A stretch of 64,000 nucleotides of DNA from assembly GCA_025594325.1 (NCBI GenBank), contig JANHCV010000005.1, forward strand, positions 709,501 to 773,500. The letters run 5' to 3'. A program made the position numbers and the translations under genes. The stretch comes from Blastocladiella emersonii ATCC 22665 (lineage: Eukaryota; Blastocladiomycota; Blastocladiomycetes; Blastocladiales; Blastocladiaceae). This document shows positions 10,014 to 20,664 of this stretch, piece after piece. Within the stretch, counting starts at the first letter, position 1. The number at the start of each line of letters is the position of its first letter. The notes beneath the pieces are model-generated. The model was not told where the DNA came from and did not search any database. It saw nothing but the letters and a program-made list of their open reading frames with translations.

Positions 10014-12354
10014 ATGATAGACCTGATGCAAACGAATGAAAACGATCCGCTTGGCTTGGCCCAGCTTCCCGTAGAGCTGGCGAGCGTCGTGCTCCAACTC
10101 GCGGAACCGCGCGTTGCGATCGCGGCCGCCTCGACCTCGCTGTACGCGGCCGCTCTCGACCACCATGTTTCCTCGACTTGGACTATCGACGCAGTCACTC
10201 GTTTTGCCACGTGGGACCTCGACTGCTGGGTCCCCTCGCCCTGTGCTGCAGCGGGCCGAGTTCTCGGCTTCAAGCGCAAACCTCGGCTGAAAGGCGAGTA
10301 CGCCAAAAGCGGCGAACCGTTCGACCACGCTCCGCCGCCCACGTCGCTTCTTGTCCACTTGGCCACGGTCTTGTGTCGCAAAGCGCGGACGCACGACCTC
10401 GACTTGGCGACGCTCTCCCAGCGCTTGATGACGTTGCGCTCCAACCGGTCCAACCGAATTCTCAAAAACCCGCTTCCCATTCTCGCGCAGCTCTTGATCG
10501 CGGCCGTCGTGTTCGACTGGTCCGATTCCCTGCAGCCGTCTCTCGACATTGTTTTCGCCGCGGTCCCCGAACTGCTCGAATTCAAGCTACAGCTTGCGGA
10601 ATGGCTGACGCTCGTCCACGGCTACTTTCCAAAGTCTGTCGAGGACGAGGATTTCCGGAAGTTGGTCGTACCGACTTGCCCATTGCGACTCATCGACGCC
10701 CTTGCATTTTTTGCAGCCTTGTCATGGAAATCTCACCCCTTCCGAACGCTAACTGACAATGCACGGTATGGCGTGGACACGATTACGCTCGCAGCACTCC
10801 TGTCTACAGAGGGACTATCGGGTCTACTGCTAAGCGTCGCACGCATCATTGACTCAGAGGTCGGCCTCTTCGACGCCGTTAACCGTTTCAAGGACATCTT
10901 GCTTTGGATCTTCAGACGTGTACCCCAAATGCCGACGACGGTCCGAGATGCTTACGTCCACATGGCGTTCAACGCGCTGCCCGACACCTTCTTCCCGCTC
11001 CTTGAGCAGTCTCCGGCCCAAGTTGTGGCCGCTTTCCCCATCGACCCACAACTCCAGGATACATGCATTGCTCTTTGGGACAACCATCTCGATGATCGTG
11101 TCGACGAAACCTCTCGTCAAGCAGGGGCGCACATGGCTGCATCCTGGTTTTTTCAAGGTCTTTCGCCCCAACAGATCGATCTGCTGGAGACCCACCAACT
11201 CTTCGCGCCCAAGTGGCATACTCTCATGATCGGCTGCGTCATTGCTTGTTCCACGCACAGCGACAAAAACGACGAGTATCTGCAGAGGATCCTCGACCGA
11301 TACATGCTGCCCGAGGGATGGAATGCGACGATATTGGCGGGTACGCACGGATTCTCATCGTCCCTCAAAATTTGGCTTCACGACTCACTCGTCTGGCGTG
11401 GATGTGCGCGCAATTGTAGCTGCTCGCGCCCATCGTTGGTGGTGCACGCGAGAAATTTACCGCATCCTTTGGTACGCGCTCCCGCCTGGTCGCGGCAGCG
11501 CGTGTCAGCTCACGTTGACCGACTTTCTCGACGACTATGTCAAACACCTCCGTGCGGAAGGGCTTGGCAATACGCCAATTGATTTTCTTTTCAACGAGCG
11601 CAGCGGCCTTGTGCTCCCTGATGACCACATTGAGTACCTGGCCTCGAATCCGCAAAATTGCGACGTGATCCAGTCCTCGCTCGATCTCACTTTGCTTTTC
11701 TTCGTTGCGTTTTCTGATTCCGCGGCCCGGCACCGCCTCATTAAGGCTATGGAGTGGGAGCGGCCTCCTGTTGCGCACCTGTACCTCCGCATCGTCATGC
11801 AAACGGTGTGCGTGCCCAACATGGGCCTCATTGCGCGCAAACGACTTGCCTCCCTGCATGCAACCAACGTCCAACTCTGTCCCGAGTGTCCCCTTGTCGC
11901 ACAGCAGCGTGTCTGGTGCAACATCGTGGAGACGCTGTTTGACCTGTGCAAGCCGGCGCATTTGAGTGCAGCCTTCCCGTCCATCAACAACTTGTGGTCG
12001 CACGTCGGCGTCGTGGAAAAGGATTGCTCCTGCAGGCCGCCCATCTCGACCTTCCCCATCGTGCACGTGCTATTCAGTTGCGACCCGCAGCGGGCGTTTG
12101 ACACGCTGCACGCCGAAATCTACTCGGACTCGAGCTACTTCTCGATCTACCTCTTGGACCACGTCCCGAGTGGCACCGTTGACAGTCGCGCCGAACCACA
12201 GGTGATCGCAAACATGATCAGACACCTCTACTTTAAGGTTGGAGCAATTTGCTTCGCGGACTGGCTTCATGAGCATTTTGTGCGGCTCGCACCCGAGGCC
12301 GCCAAGGTTGTCACGCTTGACCTGCGCTCACCTGCCCCGCTGGGCTCCGCTTAA
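10014..12354 (+). CDS. F-box-like large helical protein, family member 1 (intact)
   Basis: Two exons (10014-11340 and 11420-12354) join over a 79-bp phase-1 intron (GTACGC...TTGTAG) to give 753 residues. The intron explains an apparent frame change near 11,400, and the same intron is recognisable in the pseudogene at 13458-15734. The N-terminus (LPVELASVVLQLAEP, residues 17-31) has the spacing of an F-box, followed by long Leu/Ala-rich helical sequence with a Cys pair (LCPEC) near residue 580. No other domain is recognised. F-box proteins couple substrates to SKP1-cullin ligases, and a divergent SKP1 lies at 30.6-31.2 kb, but the pairing is only a suggestion. Codon bias is weaker here than in the housekeeping neighbours. 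Confidence 0.65.
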
Positions 12355-12761
12355 CTTTAGTGCTAGCGCGTGTTTGACCTGAAAGTCGGCTGCATGTTCT
12401 GTTGTTGTTGTTACGTTCCTCTTCTAGTTCATAAAATGATTTTAAGTTGATTTCCACGCGTGGCGAAACGTGATTTACATCGACCGGACGCGAACAGATT
12501 CATATAGCGCGTCGATCAGGTGCACGTGGCTCACATGATATCGCAACGCGTCGACGCGACGCGTCTCCGTTTGAAACGGCTTCTTCAATAGCTTGACCAC
12601 AATCGCTATCGATCCACAATGTCAGTATATAGAAGAAGTAAACGATTGTATTGAGCAAGTTTGTGAGAAGTGGATTGCTAAAAGTCGAGGTTTCTTCAGT
12701 GCCTTGCGAGCGATTCCTTGATCCGCGTCGAGCCGTGCCCGCGCCAACATCTGAAAATCAA
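12355..12761. other. Intergenic, comparatively AT-rich
   Basis: Untranslated sequence between tail-to-tail family members. It contains GACGCGTC at 12558-12565. No intact gene is visible. Minus-strand sequence near 12,700-12,760 may be decayed continuation of the fragment at 12762-13151. Confidence 0.35.
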
Positions 12762-13151
12762 TCAGCAAGTGAGTTTTGCGAGAAAATCAGGGTCCACCAG
12801 ACCGTCCAGCGCGCCGCTTGGTATCAGATGTAGCACGTCCGACGAGAGGGCGCCAAACACGACCTCGTCCCTGAGCGACTCGAACATGCGATCGCGATCG
12901 CTTCTGAGCAGAATGCGCACGACGAATTGAGCAGTCCTAAACTTATTGGACGGCGCGCAATCGCACGCGGCGCCGCGGTGATGGACTTCAGCGTGTCCGC
13001 ACAGCCACGACCAAACCTTGTTGACGCGCGGAAGCAGCGATCCAAGCCGCTCTGTGTCGCAAGACTCGAGCAAAAAGTTGACGAGGAGGCGCCAAATTTC
13101 CTGGACCTCGAGCGGGCAGTTGGAACAAACTCCTGCTGCACGCTTGTTCAA
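12762..13151 (-). pseudogene. C-terminal fragment of the F-box-like family
   Basis: A 129-codon minus-strand frame parallels the C-terminal region of the intact gene at 10014-12354 and of the pseudogene at 13458-15734. Shared landmarks are CSNCPLEVQEIWRLLV (against LCPECPLVAQQRVW and KCPVTAESHWREL), VNKVWSWLC (against INNLWSHV and VDRLWSRLC) and MFESLRDEV...IPSGALDGL. No F-box-like N-terminus and no convincing start are found upstream, and the frame changes near 13,150. It is best read as a decayed partial copy produced when the family expanded locally. Confidence 0.6.
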
Positions 13152-13457
13152 GCAGCGGTGCCGCTCGGGCTCGCACGAGAGCCGAAAAGACAGGCGGCAA
13201 CAGAGCTAGTGTGGGGTGCGATTACAGCGCTGACCACTTTGTCCAATCGCAAGCCGTCGACGCGTATTCGAGTTCGCGAGCCCTCACAGCTCGCACTTTG
13301 CCCTCGTGATAACTGGTGAGTCGTTGGCGTCGTCTCGCGACTCGCGAAGCAGACGTGGCGAAGAGTTAAAAGAGTAGAAGGTACAAGAACGTTGATGTCG
13401 TGATAGAATTCATGTATTCGGCTCCCACAAATGATCAAGAAACGCGTTTCAAGTGCT

Positions 13458-15734
13458 TCACTTGAGTTCGGCCAACTTGGACGCGTTGGGCGCGAGCCGC
13501 GCAACCTCTCGAGCGACTAGACCTAGATCAACGGCCCCATCAGAATCGGCAAGCAGCTTGCGCACGAGGTCCAACAATTCGCTTGCCGATGCGAGTCCAT
13601 CCAGCGAGCCATCGGGAAGGATACGTAAAATTTCCTTGGATACGCCGCCGCCGTGGATCTCATCCCGCAGGGCCTCAAACGATCGCTGCGGGTTGCTTTC
13701 GAACAGGGCGCGGGCAAAGCACCGAGCGGAAGCGAGTCGGCCGTAAGAGCACAATGGTGTCCCAGCGTTGCAAACGGCGATCGTCTGGCACAAGCGCGAC
13801 CACAAACGATCAACATTTGGAGCAACCGAGCGTAAGTGCTCCAGACTGCACTTACTGGATAGTTTGTCGACGAGCTCGCGCCAATGGCTCTCCGCGGTCA
13901 CTGGGCATTTGTGGCAAGACGTGAAGCTAATGATGTACCTCGACTCCGCGTCTGTGGCGCCCTCGGGCGGAAGCATGGCCAGAAGCAACGCGCGAAGCAT
14001 CAGGTGCGCAGTCCCCGACTATTCAATAAGCTGCACGGTCTTGTTCGCATCCAGGTTTGCCATTGAGAAAACCAAAATCGTCGACAGATTGTTTGCTGTC
14101 GACCATGGAAGGGTGCGCGCTTCGAGGGAGTCGACCAGCAAAGCGAGAGTTTGGTCGTCAAGGAAGAAGTCGGGGTCGTTGTACTTGCGGCCGACTGACT
14201 TCTCCATGTAGTCGCGAATGAGGTCGTCGACCGTCAGTCGGCTGTCGCTGACCCGCTTCCGCCACGCTCGATGGAGAAGCGGAGGATGGCGTGGCCAATG
14301 CGGTGACGCTCCTGGGCGATCCGGCAAGCATCGTACGCTACGCGGACGAAACAGGTCAGTAGACTGGTCCGTTGAGTTCTTGGAGAGATGAGCGCGCGTA
14401 CCGTCCAGCATAAGGTGCTTCCAACTCTCGGGAGAATGCCGCTCGCGGAGTCGCGCAAGAAAGGCGAGCTCGTTTCGAGCAATCGCCGCGCCAAGCAGGG
14501 CGGGCCACCGCGCACGTGCGATTAGTCGATGTTTCTCGAGGAGCTCAAGGCTCTCAATAGGAAGATCGCAATCGAACCAGCGCACAATGAAATCGCCAAG
14601 CGGACAGAGCAAGACATCATTGCCCACGGTGGCAAGCATAAATATGGTTGCATCAAAGTCGTCGTCGTCGTCCTCGTCCTCGTCTTCCTCCTCCTCGGGC
14701 GTAAGCCAGTACGTGACTTAATCAGCAAACTGGGTTAGGAGCGGGATGAAGACCCTGTGCCCAAGACCAATGGCCAAGTGCACGAAGGTGACGCACGCGT
14801 GGAGCTCGACGGGACCATGCTGAAATATCCAGGCGAGGATGCCTGAGGCCCTTTCCACCGCGTCGACAACGGGAGCAGGTTTGGGCTGCTCGGCTCCAAC
14901 ATCGTGCATGACCAAGAACGAGTAGAAGACATAAATCGCGCCTTTTTGTCCAAAAAGCAACGACAAGAGTGCGGTGGTGTCAACAGCATATCAAGGGTCT
15001 CCAACGAGCAGCTGGAAGACCGAGCTCCTCCACGCCAGCACAGAAAAGTAGGCGAGCGCGTCAATGAGACGGACGGGCGACGTTGTCACGTCGTCCAGGC
15101 GAGGGAAGCGGTTTTCTGCGAGAAGGTCGTAAAACAAAGCGTCCCACTCCCCCAGCTGGAGGTCGCATTGCAGCAGGCGGCGCGATCCGGCAAGCGTCAA
15201 GTCGAGGAGCTGGCGTACGATGCTGGTATCTCCATCCAAGACAGCAGCCGCAAGGAGCCGCATGAGCGTCATTCGCGGGGAATGCAAAACGGGAGCGCTT
15301 ACATGACACAAGTCGCACGCGGGGACTTGCGAGACGACGCGGGTCGACCGGATTTGACGCAGAAGGAGGGCGGCGAGATTGACGAGAAGGGCCGCTGGTA
15401 CCGGATTGCGGCCGTCCGGCTTCATGCACGTTCCAGCCGGCAGATTGCGGATGAGGTCGGGGTCGAGCTTTACGCCAAGGAAGCAAGCCAAGTCGTCCTC
15501 CGACGAGCTCACGCTTTCCGTGAGCGCCGCGAGCTGGCAAACGAGGGCGACGGTCCAAGAGAAGCGAGTGAGGTCGTCGCGGGCAAACATGTGAAGCGAA
15601 GCCGACGATGCTGGGACAATACTGCGGGGTGCTGCGAGCCGAAGGACGACGCTCACAAGCTCGGCGGGGAGCCGTGCAAGGGCGAGGTCGTGGCTTTGCA
15701 TGTTTATTCCATCCGTTTGCATCAAGTCATTCAT
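13458..15734 (-). pseudogene. F-box-like family member 2, full length with nonsense codons
   Basis: From the ATG at 15732-15734 (MNDLMQTDG) to the TGA at 13458-13460 the minus strand aligns throughout with the intact gene at 10014-12354. It keeps the same reading frame but is interrupted by TGA at 14991-14993, TAA at 14718-14720 and TAG at 14019-14021. At the paralogous positions the intact gene reads R (ARYGVD), approximately Q (PAQVV) and W (MEWERP), so each stop could arise by one C:G to T:A transition. The intron is conserved (14338-14401, GTACGC...GCGTAG, phase 1). After it the frame shifts once more near 14,250. A poly-acidic run (EEEEDEDEDDDDD) near 14,670 is not in the intact copy. 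Confidence 0.75.
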
Positions 15735-16058
15735 TCCGAATCGGCGAGGATGCGGTTCCTTGAGGGTGAGAGGAAGTGGAGAGGAAGTGATTCGAGCGAG
15801 GGTCGCCATCCTGGTCGCCATCCCCTCGCTGTGCCCAGTGCCGCCACACCAAACGTGATTTCGCGACGCGTCCACAATCCAGCGGCCGTCCCGTGTCCAA
15901 ACGCACCATCCGCTCAAACGCACCATCCGCTCAAACCGTTCACCGAAGAGTTCGCCGGTGTGGCCACGTATGGCCTGACTCTGCGTCGCGTCTACGGACC
16001 GGCGTGCTAGTGCAAGTGCAACAAACATTCAAATGGTTTACCGCCACCCCGACTCCCC
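15735..16058. other. Intergenic
   Basis: About 320 bp upstream of the pseudogene start and downstream of the acyltransferase stop. It contains GACGCGTC at 15865-15872 and a small tandem repeat (CGCACCATCCGCTCAAA twice, about 15,901-15,935). No gene is seen. Confidence 0.35.
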
Positions 16059-17783
16059 TCAGAACAGCCGCCAGAGACTCTCCGGCGCAGTCGCGTGCTT
16101 GAACCTTGCGTACCGTGCGCACGCCGCGTAGAGCGGGACTAGCCCGGCGGCCCAGACGGGGTACATGGCGGCGAGCGAGAGTCCGTCGCCGAGCACGCGC
16201 TTGACGGCGACGCCGAGGGCAAAGTAGAGGAGGACGTGTGCGAGGTAGAAGAAGAGCGAGGATTGGCCGAGCGCGACGAGCGCGCGCGTGGTGCGGCTGA
16301 CGGCAGAGGGCGCGCGGAAACTCGCGGCCAGGATCGCGTGGAACACGGCGAGCGTCGCGCACTGGAACGCGAGCGACGGCGGGTACTTGACGAGGGTCAG
16401 GAACTCGATCAGGGACACGGTGCAGGACTCGGGGTCGGCCGTCGTCGAGGCGTGAGGTGCGCCGGCGACGCGGATGTTACCCGTGCCGCCGATGAGACGG
16501 ATCACGACGAACGCGGCGGCGAAGGCAATCGCGAGGCACGAGTGCACCCTTGGCATTCTCGCCGCGGGGACGCCCTTGCTCCACAGCCCGTACGCGACGC
16601 CCCACAGCATCGGCGCGAGCCACGGGACGACCGGGTACATGACCTGCAGCGCGCCGCGCGTGTCGGGGACGAAGGCGAGGAGCCACGGGATCGCGGCCGT
16701 GTCGGACATGGGCGTCGCCGCGTACTGGTTGACGACGAGCTCGCAGAGGAGCGGAACTGAGACGGCGAGGAGTGCGAGCGCGGTTGAGATCCGGGCGGCG
16801 CCGAAGCGGGCGACGAGCCGCAGCGCGCCAACGGCCGTGGCCATGGCGACCATCATGCCGATGCCCAGCGCGTACATGACACCGAGCGAAAGCCGGACGC
16901 CGCTGAGGTCTACACCCCCACACGCGGTGTCAGCGCCATCACTCGTTCATCGGCGGGAAAACGTACGCTTATCGCTCGGGTTGACCCCGCGAAACATGAT
17001 CCCGTCGTTGAGCACCGACGCCGCGAGCGCGACGAGGATCCCGCCACGCACGACGCCGTGCCTGACCATCTTCCCGGCGGACCACCCGCGCGCGAGCCGG
17101 GACCGCGCGAACAGGACGTTGCCGAGACCCATGAGGAAGAAGAACCCGGGCGCGGCGAGATGCGTTATAGCGCGCGTGGCGAAAACGGCGAGCGACGCGT
17201 GGTACGACGGCAGCGGCGACTGCCAGTCCTCCTCGGCGCCGGGCCGCGCGTCTAGGTCCGCCGTCGAAAGGTACTTGCGCGCGTGGTCGAGCGACATGAC
17301 CACCATGATGACGCCGCGCGCCAGGTCGTACGCGGGGACGCGCGCGGTTGTCGCCGCGGCGGTGGCGGAGATGGGTGGTGGAAGCTCGGCGGCGGCGGAC
17401 GTGTACGATGGAACCGCGTCGGCAAGGAGCGGGGTCGTCTCGCTGACGTCGTCGAGCACGGGGATAGCGACCTGCGCCATCTCCTCCTTCGCCGCCGCCA
17501 CGGCAGCGGTGTTGCGCTTATCCGCGCCATCCTCAAGCGTGGCGGCGGCGGCCAGCGTCGAGTTACTCGCGAGCGACGCGGGCACGGGCTCGAGCGCGCT
17601 TCCCGCAAGCGACTCGGCGTCGCTCGGCCACGACCGGCGCAGCGTGCCGACGAGCGTGCCCGAGGACGAGTCCGAGTCGGATGCGGCCGAGAGAATGGAC
17701 CCGCGGTGGATGCGGCGCGGCGGCGCGGGGACGGGCAGTGGCCGCGCGGTCTCGCTGCTTGACGATGGCGATGGTGAATTCAT
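16059..17783 (-). CDS. HGSNAT/YeiB-like multi-pass acyltransferase
   Basis: Two exons (17783-16967 and 16909-16059) with a 57-bp phase-1 intron (GTACGT...GTGTAG) give 555 residues. Residues 1-140 are a soluble Ser/Ala-rich tail. The membrane domain then opens with RVPAYDLARGVIMVVMSLDH, the signature of the heparan-alpha-glucosaminide N-acetyltransferase catalytic family (DUF1624-like), in which a membrane histidine carries the acetyl group; here the SLDH histidine is present. At least eight hydrophobic helices follow. Fungal members have no established substrate, so acetyl transfer to a sugar or glycolipid across a membrane is only inferred. Confidence 0.75.
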
Positions 17784-18080
17784 GGTTTCGGGAGTGGTGG
17801 TGGCCCAGAGCAGCTGATAATGAGTGCGCTGCCTGGCCAGTGTGAATGCATTGCGAGAGCGAGGGGAGGGGGACGGCGCGAGTGCTCATGAAGCGCCGGC
17901 CGCGGGAGGAACAAGAATTCGGCGCGCCGTCGTGACCGCGACCAAGCCCACTCACGGTGCGGCGCGTCGCGTCACGTCGCGCGGTCAGCTGAACAGGCGG
18001 CAGGCATATGGGCCATCGCGTACATCGCGAACGTAGCGTCGTGGGGTAAAAAATCTGTCTATGTGATGGGATGAACGAAT

Positions 18081-19958
18081 TCACGCCGCCGATGGTGCCG
18101 CCGCGACCACCTTGGCCTTCTTGCTCCCGCCCTTGCCGCCCTTCTTCCCAAAGTCCTTGCGCGGCTTAAGCTTCCCGCCCGAGATATCGACCCACTCGGA
18201 CAGCATGCGTCGGACGAGCTGGTCGACGGCCACGGCGTTCGGGTGCGCCTTGACGCGGGCCGCGCCGCCGGGCTCGCTGTCCGTAGCGACGCCGGGGAAC
18301 GTGATGGAGCTCGACGCGTCCGACGCCCCCGCCGCGGCGGACGACGCGGACTCGGCGTGACGGCGGTCGACGGGCGTGGTGTGGAACGGGTCCCAGGTCG
18401 AGACGCGGTGGTACGACCACGCGAGCTCCTGGATGAAGCACGACAGCGCGTCGGGCGAGAAGATGCGCTCGGCGAACTGCCGGCCTGTGCGCGCCATGGC
18501 TTCGGGCGACAGTTCTGCGGGGGCGGTGTCGGGCTCGGTTGGCTCGACGTCGTCATCCTCGAAGGCGGCGGCGGTGGTAGGTGGCGGGACGCGCTCAACC
18601 ACAGCGCCGCGGTGGGCGCGTTCCCGCAGCTCGGCGTCAGTCGAGTTCCGGGCCGCCGCGCGTCGGTCCGCGTCGCCGATCGCGCGCATGATACCGGGCA
18701 GCGCGTCCCAGTTGTTGTCGGGCATCTCGATCCAGTGGGTGCCGTTGACGAGCAGCGGCGAGAAGAACTCGCGGAAGAAGACCTTGTGCGAGACGACGAG
18801 CGACCCGCACAGGAGCTGGAACTTGAGCCGTCCGCTGTGCGCCCACCCCTCCGTGTACAGGAGGTACTTGTACCGGGCGCACTGCTCGGCCATGCTCATG
18901 TACCGGGCGCCCTCGGGCGGGGTCGCCGTCACGTCGAACGCGTCCTGCGGGAAGTGGCGCGCGGCGCGTAGCAGGGCGGCGCGGACCGGAACCAGGTTGT
19001 TCCCGCGCCACACGAGCTGGTCGCCGCGTTCCGCCCACGGCGCGGACTGCGCGACGACCGACAGCTCGGCGGCCGACTCGCGCCAGGTGCGCAGGCCGAC
19101 CTCGGGCCACCCGTAGAAGGCGTACTCGGGGAACACCCAGCCGTTGGCGCGGCCGACGGGCCGCGAGAAGGACCAGTAGTGGAAGTCGGTGTGGTGGTAG
19201 TCGCCGACGTGCAGCATGAAGTCGATGTCCGGGACGGGCGTCTTGGGCAGCCACGCGGGCCACTCGACGGCGGTCCCGTTCCCGCCGTTGGCGGCGGCGA
19301 GGACGGCGGCGACCTGGTCGCCGTGGCGCGCCGTGGCGCGGTCGACGGCCTCCTGCAGGAGCAGCAGCGACGACAGCGCGCGCGACTCCCACGCGGGCGC
19401 CAGCGGCTCGACGGCGAACAGCCGCCCGCCCACCAGCTGCGCGCGCAGGCACTCGTGGTGCCGCAGCTGGCAGTCGCGCAGCGTCGCGGCGAAATCGGAC
19501 CGCGACAGACCCCCGCGCGAGTGGTAGAAGGCCTCGGACTCGCGCGTCAGCGCGTGCAGGTCCGAGTACGCCGCGCACGTGTTGACGGGCCCGCTGCTGC
19601 TGCTGGGCGCGCTGGTGCCGAGCGGCGAGGCGGCGGGCGACGACTTGCGCGACTGCTGCTGCTGCCGCGCCGGACTCGGCGACACAGCAGGTGCGGGGGC
19701 AGCGGCGGATGCGACAGGGCGCACGGCGTGGGCAGGGACGACGCCGCGCTTGGACAGGACGACGGACCGCAGCAGCGACTGCGCGTGCGGGTGGTGGATG
19801 GCGGCGGCGAGGGCGACGGCAAAGGCCGTCAGCAGGGCGGCGACGACGGCCGTCTGCCACCGGCCCGTCCTTGCCTTAGCCTTGGCGGCATCGGCGCCGG
19901 AGCCCTTGCGCGATCGCGGCAGCAGGCTCGCTGCCGGCGCTTCCAGGGATGGATCCAT
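18081..19958 (-). CDS. CAP10-like (GT90) type II membrane glycosyltransferase
   Basis: Single exon. I start at the ATG in 19956-19958 (MDPSLEAP) because upstream in-frame sequence looks like leader, giving 625 residues. A single membrane anchor (TAVVAALLTAFAVALAAAI, about 36-54) is followed by a Ser/Pro stem and a luminal catalytic domain. GT90 landmarks are visible: GDYHHTDFHYWSFSRP, LVWRGNN, YKYLLYTEGWAHSGRLKFQL and FFSPLLVNGTHWIEM. Family members transfer xylose or glucose (CAP10-type capsule enzymes in Cryptococcus, Rumi/POGLUT in animals). The donor cannot be assigned here. The C-terminus is Lys/Gly-rich. Confidence 0.85.
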   Translation of the reverse strand: MDPSLEAPAASLLPRSRKGSGADAAKAKARTGRWQTAVVAALLTAFAVALAAAIHHPHAQSLLRSVVLSKRGVVPAHAVRPVASAAAPAPAVSPSPARQQQQSRKSSPAASPLGTSAPSSSSGPVNTCAAYSDLHALTRESEAFYHSRGGLSRSDFAATLRDCQLRHHECLRAQLVGGRLFAVEPLAPAWESRALSSLLLLQEAVDRATARHGDQVAAVLAAANGGNGTAVEWPAWLPKTPVPDIDFMLHVGDYHHTDFHYWSFSRPVGRANGWVFPEYAFYGWPEVGLRTWRESAAELSVVAQSAPWAERGDQLVWRGNNLVPVRAALLRAARHFPQDAFDVTATPPEGARYMSMAEQCARYKYLLYTEGWAHSGRLKFQLLCGSLVVSHKVFFREFFSPLLVNGTHWIEMPDNNWDALPGIMRAIGDADRRAAARNSTDAELRERAHRGAVVERVPPPTTAAAFEDDDVEPTEPDTAPAELSPEAMARTGRQFAERIFSPDALSCFIQELAWSYHRVSTWDPFHTTPVDRRHAESASSAAAGASDASSSITFPGVATDSEPGGAARVKAHPNAVAVDQLVRRMLSEWVDISGGKLKPRKDFGKKGGKGGSKKAKVVAAAPSAA

Positions 19959-20664
19959 GTGCGTTGCGTCAAGTTCGGGGACTTGTGTGAGGTGGTGGTG
20001 AGGGAGCGGGAGGGACAGGTCGGCAGCGCAGAAAGAGCGGGACCGGGTGCCCGCCCGCCGCGCCACACGCCGCCACGCTCGCCTGGTCGCCCGCCTTCGC
20101 CGCGTGGGCCGTGCCGTCGCCTCGCCGTGGCCGCCAAGCTGGCCATGGTCGCTGACCCGCCGAGGCCGGCGAGGACACGGCAACCTTGTCCCCGCCAGCC
20201 TCGCGTCCGCGAATTCGACGCGTGGGAGGGCGGCGGGGCGCGCGATAGACTCGCTCGGACAGGCAACTCTACCGCCTGCCGCGGACAGAGTTGACCGCGC
20301 CACCACCACCACCGCGGCCGCGGATAGACCGTGTCGCCGCCACGAGACACTCGGGTGGAGACAATGATTCGCAACACGTGCGGCGCGAATCGGCCAGTCG
20401 AGAGCGAGGTCGGTCGAGTGGCTGCTGCGGCGCAGCCTTCCCTTCGCGCCACGCCCGACCGCCCCACCGCCTCCTCCTCTCCTCGACCCTCCCTCCGCCG
20501 CTGACATCGTGAAGCCCGCCGTCACTTGGCGCAACGCATCGTCTACACACTTGCTGCAATCGCACTTGCACCCGCGCCCGCGCCTCGCCCGCCCTCGCGC
20601 CCCAAGTCTAGAGCCTCTCCTCCTTCGAGTGGCGCTCGTCACCTCTCCACCCTCCACCACCACC
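19959..20664. promoter_or_regulatory. 706-bp divergent promoter region
   Basis: It separates the GT90 gene and the SH3 membrane-protein gene, which start in opposite directions. It contains a GACGCGTG half-match near 20,219, a long CT-rich run (about 20,440-20,500) and CACCACCAC before the SH3 gene start. No ORF here has convincing protein character. Confidence 0.35.

Noticed and set aside
11341-11419. Apparent frameshift in the intact F-box-like gene
   Set aside because: Explained by a 79-bp intron with GTACGC donor and TTGTAG acceptor; the paralogue has an intron at the same place and phase.
14338-14401. Apparent frame change within the F-box-like pseudogene counted as a lesion
   Set aside because: It is the conserved 64-bp intron; only the frame change near 14,250 and the three stops are counted as lesions.
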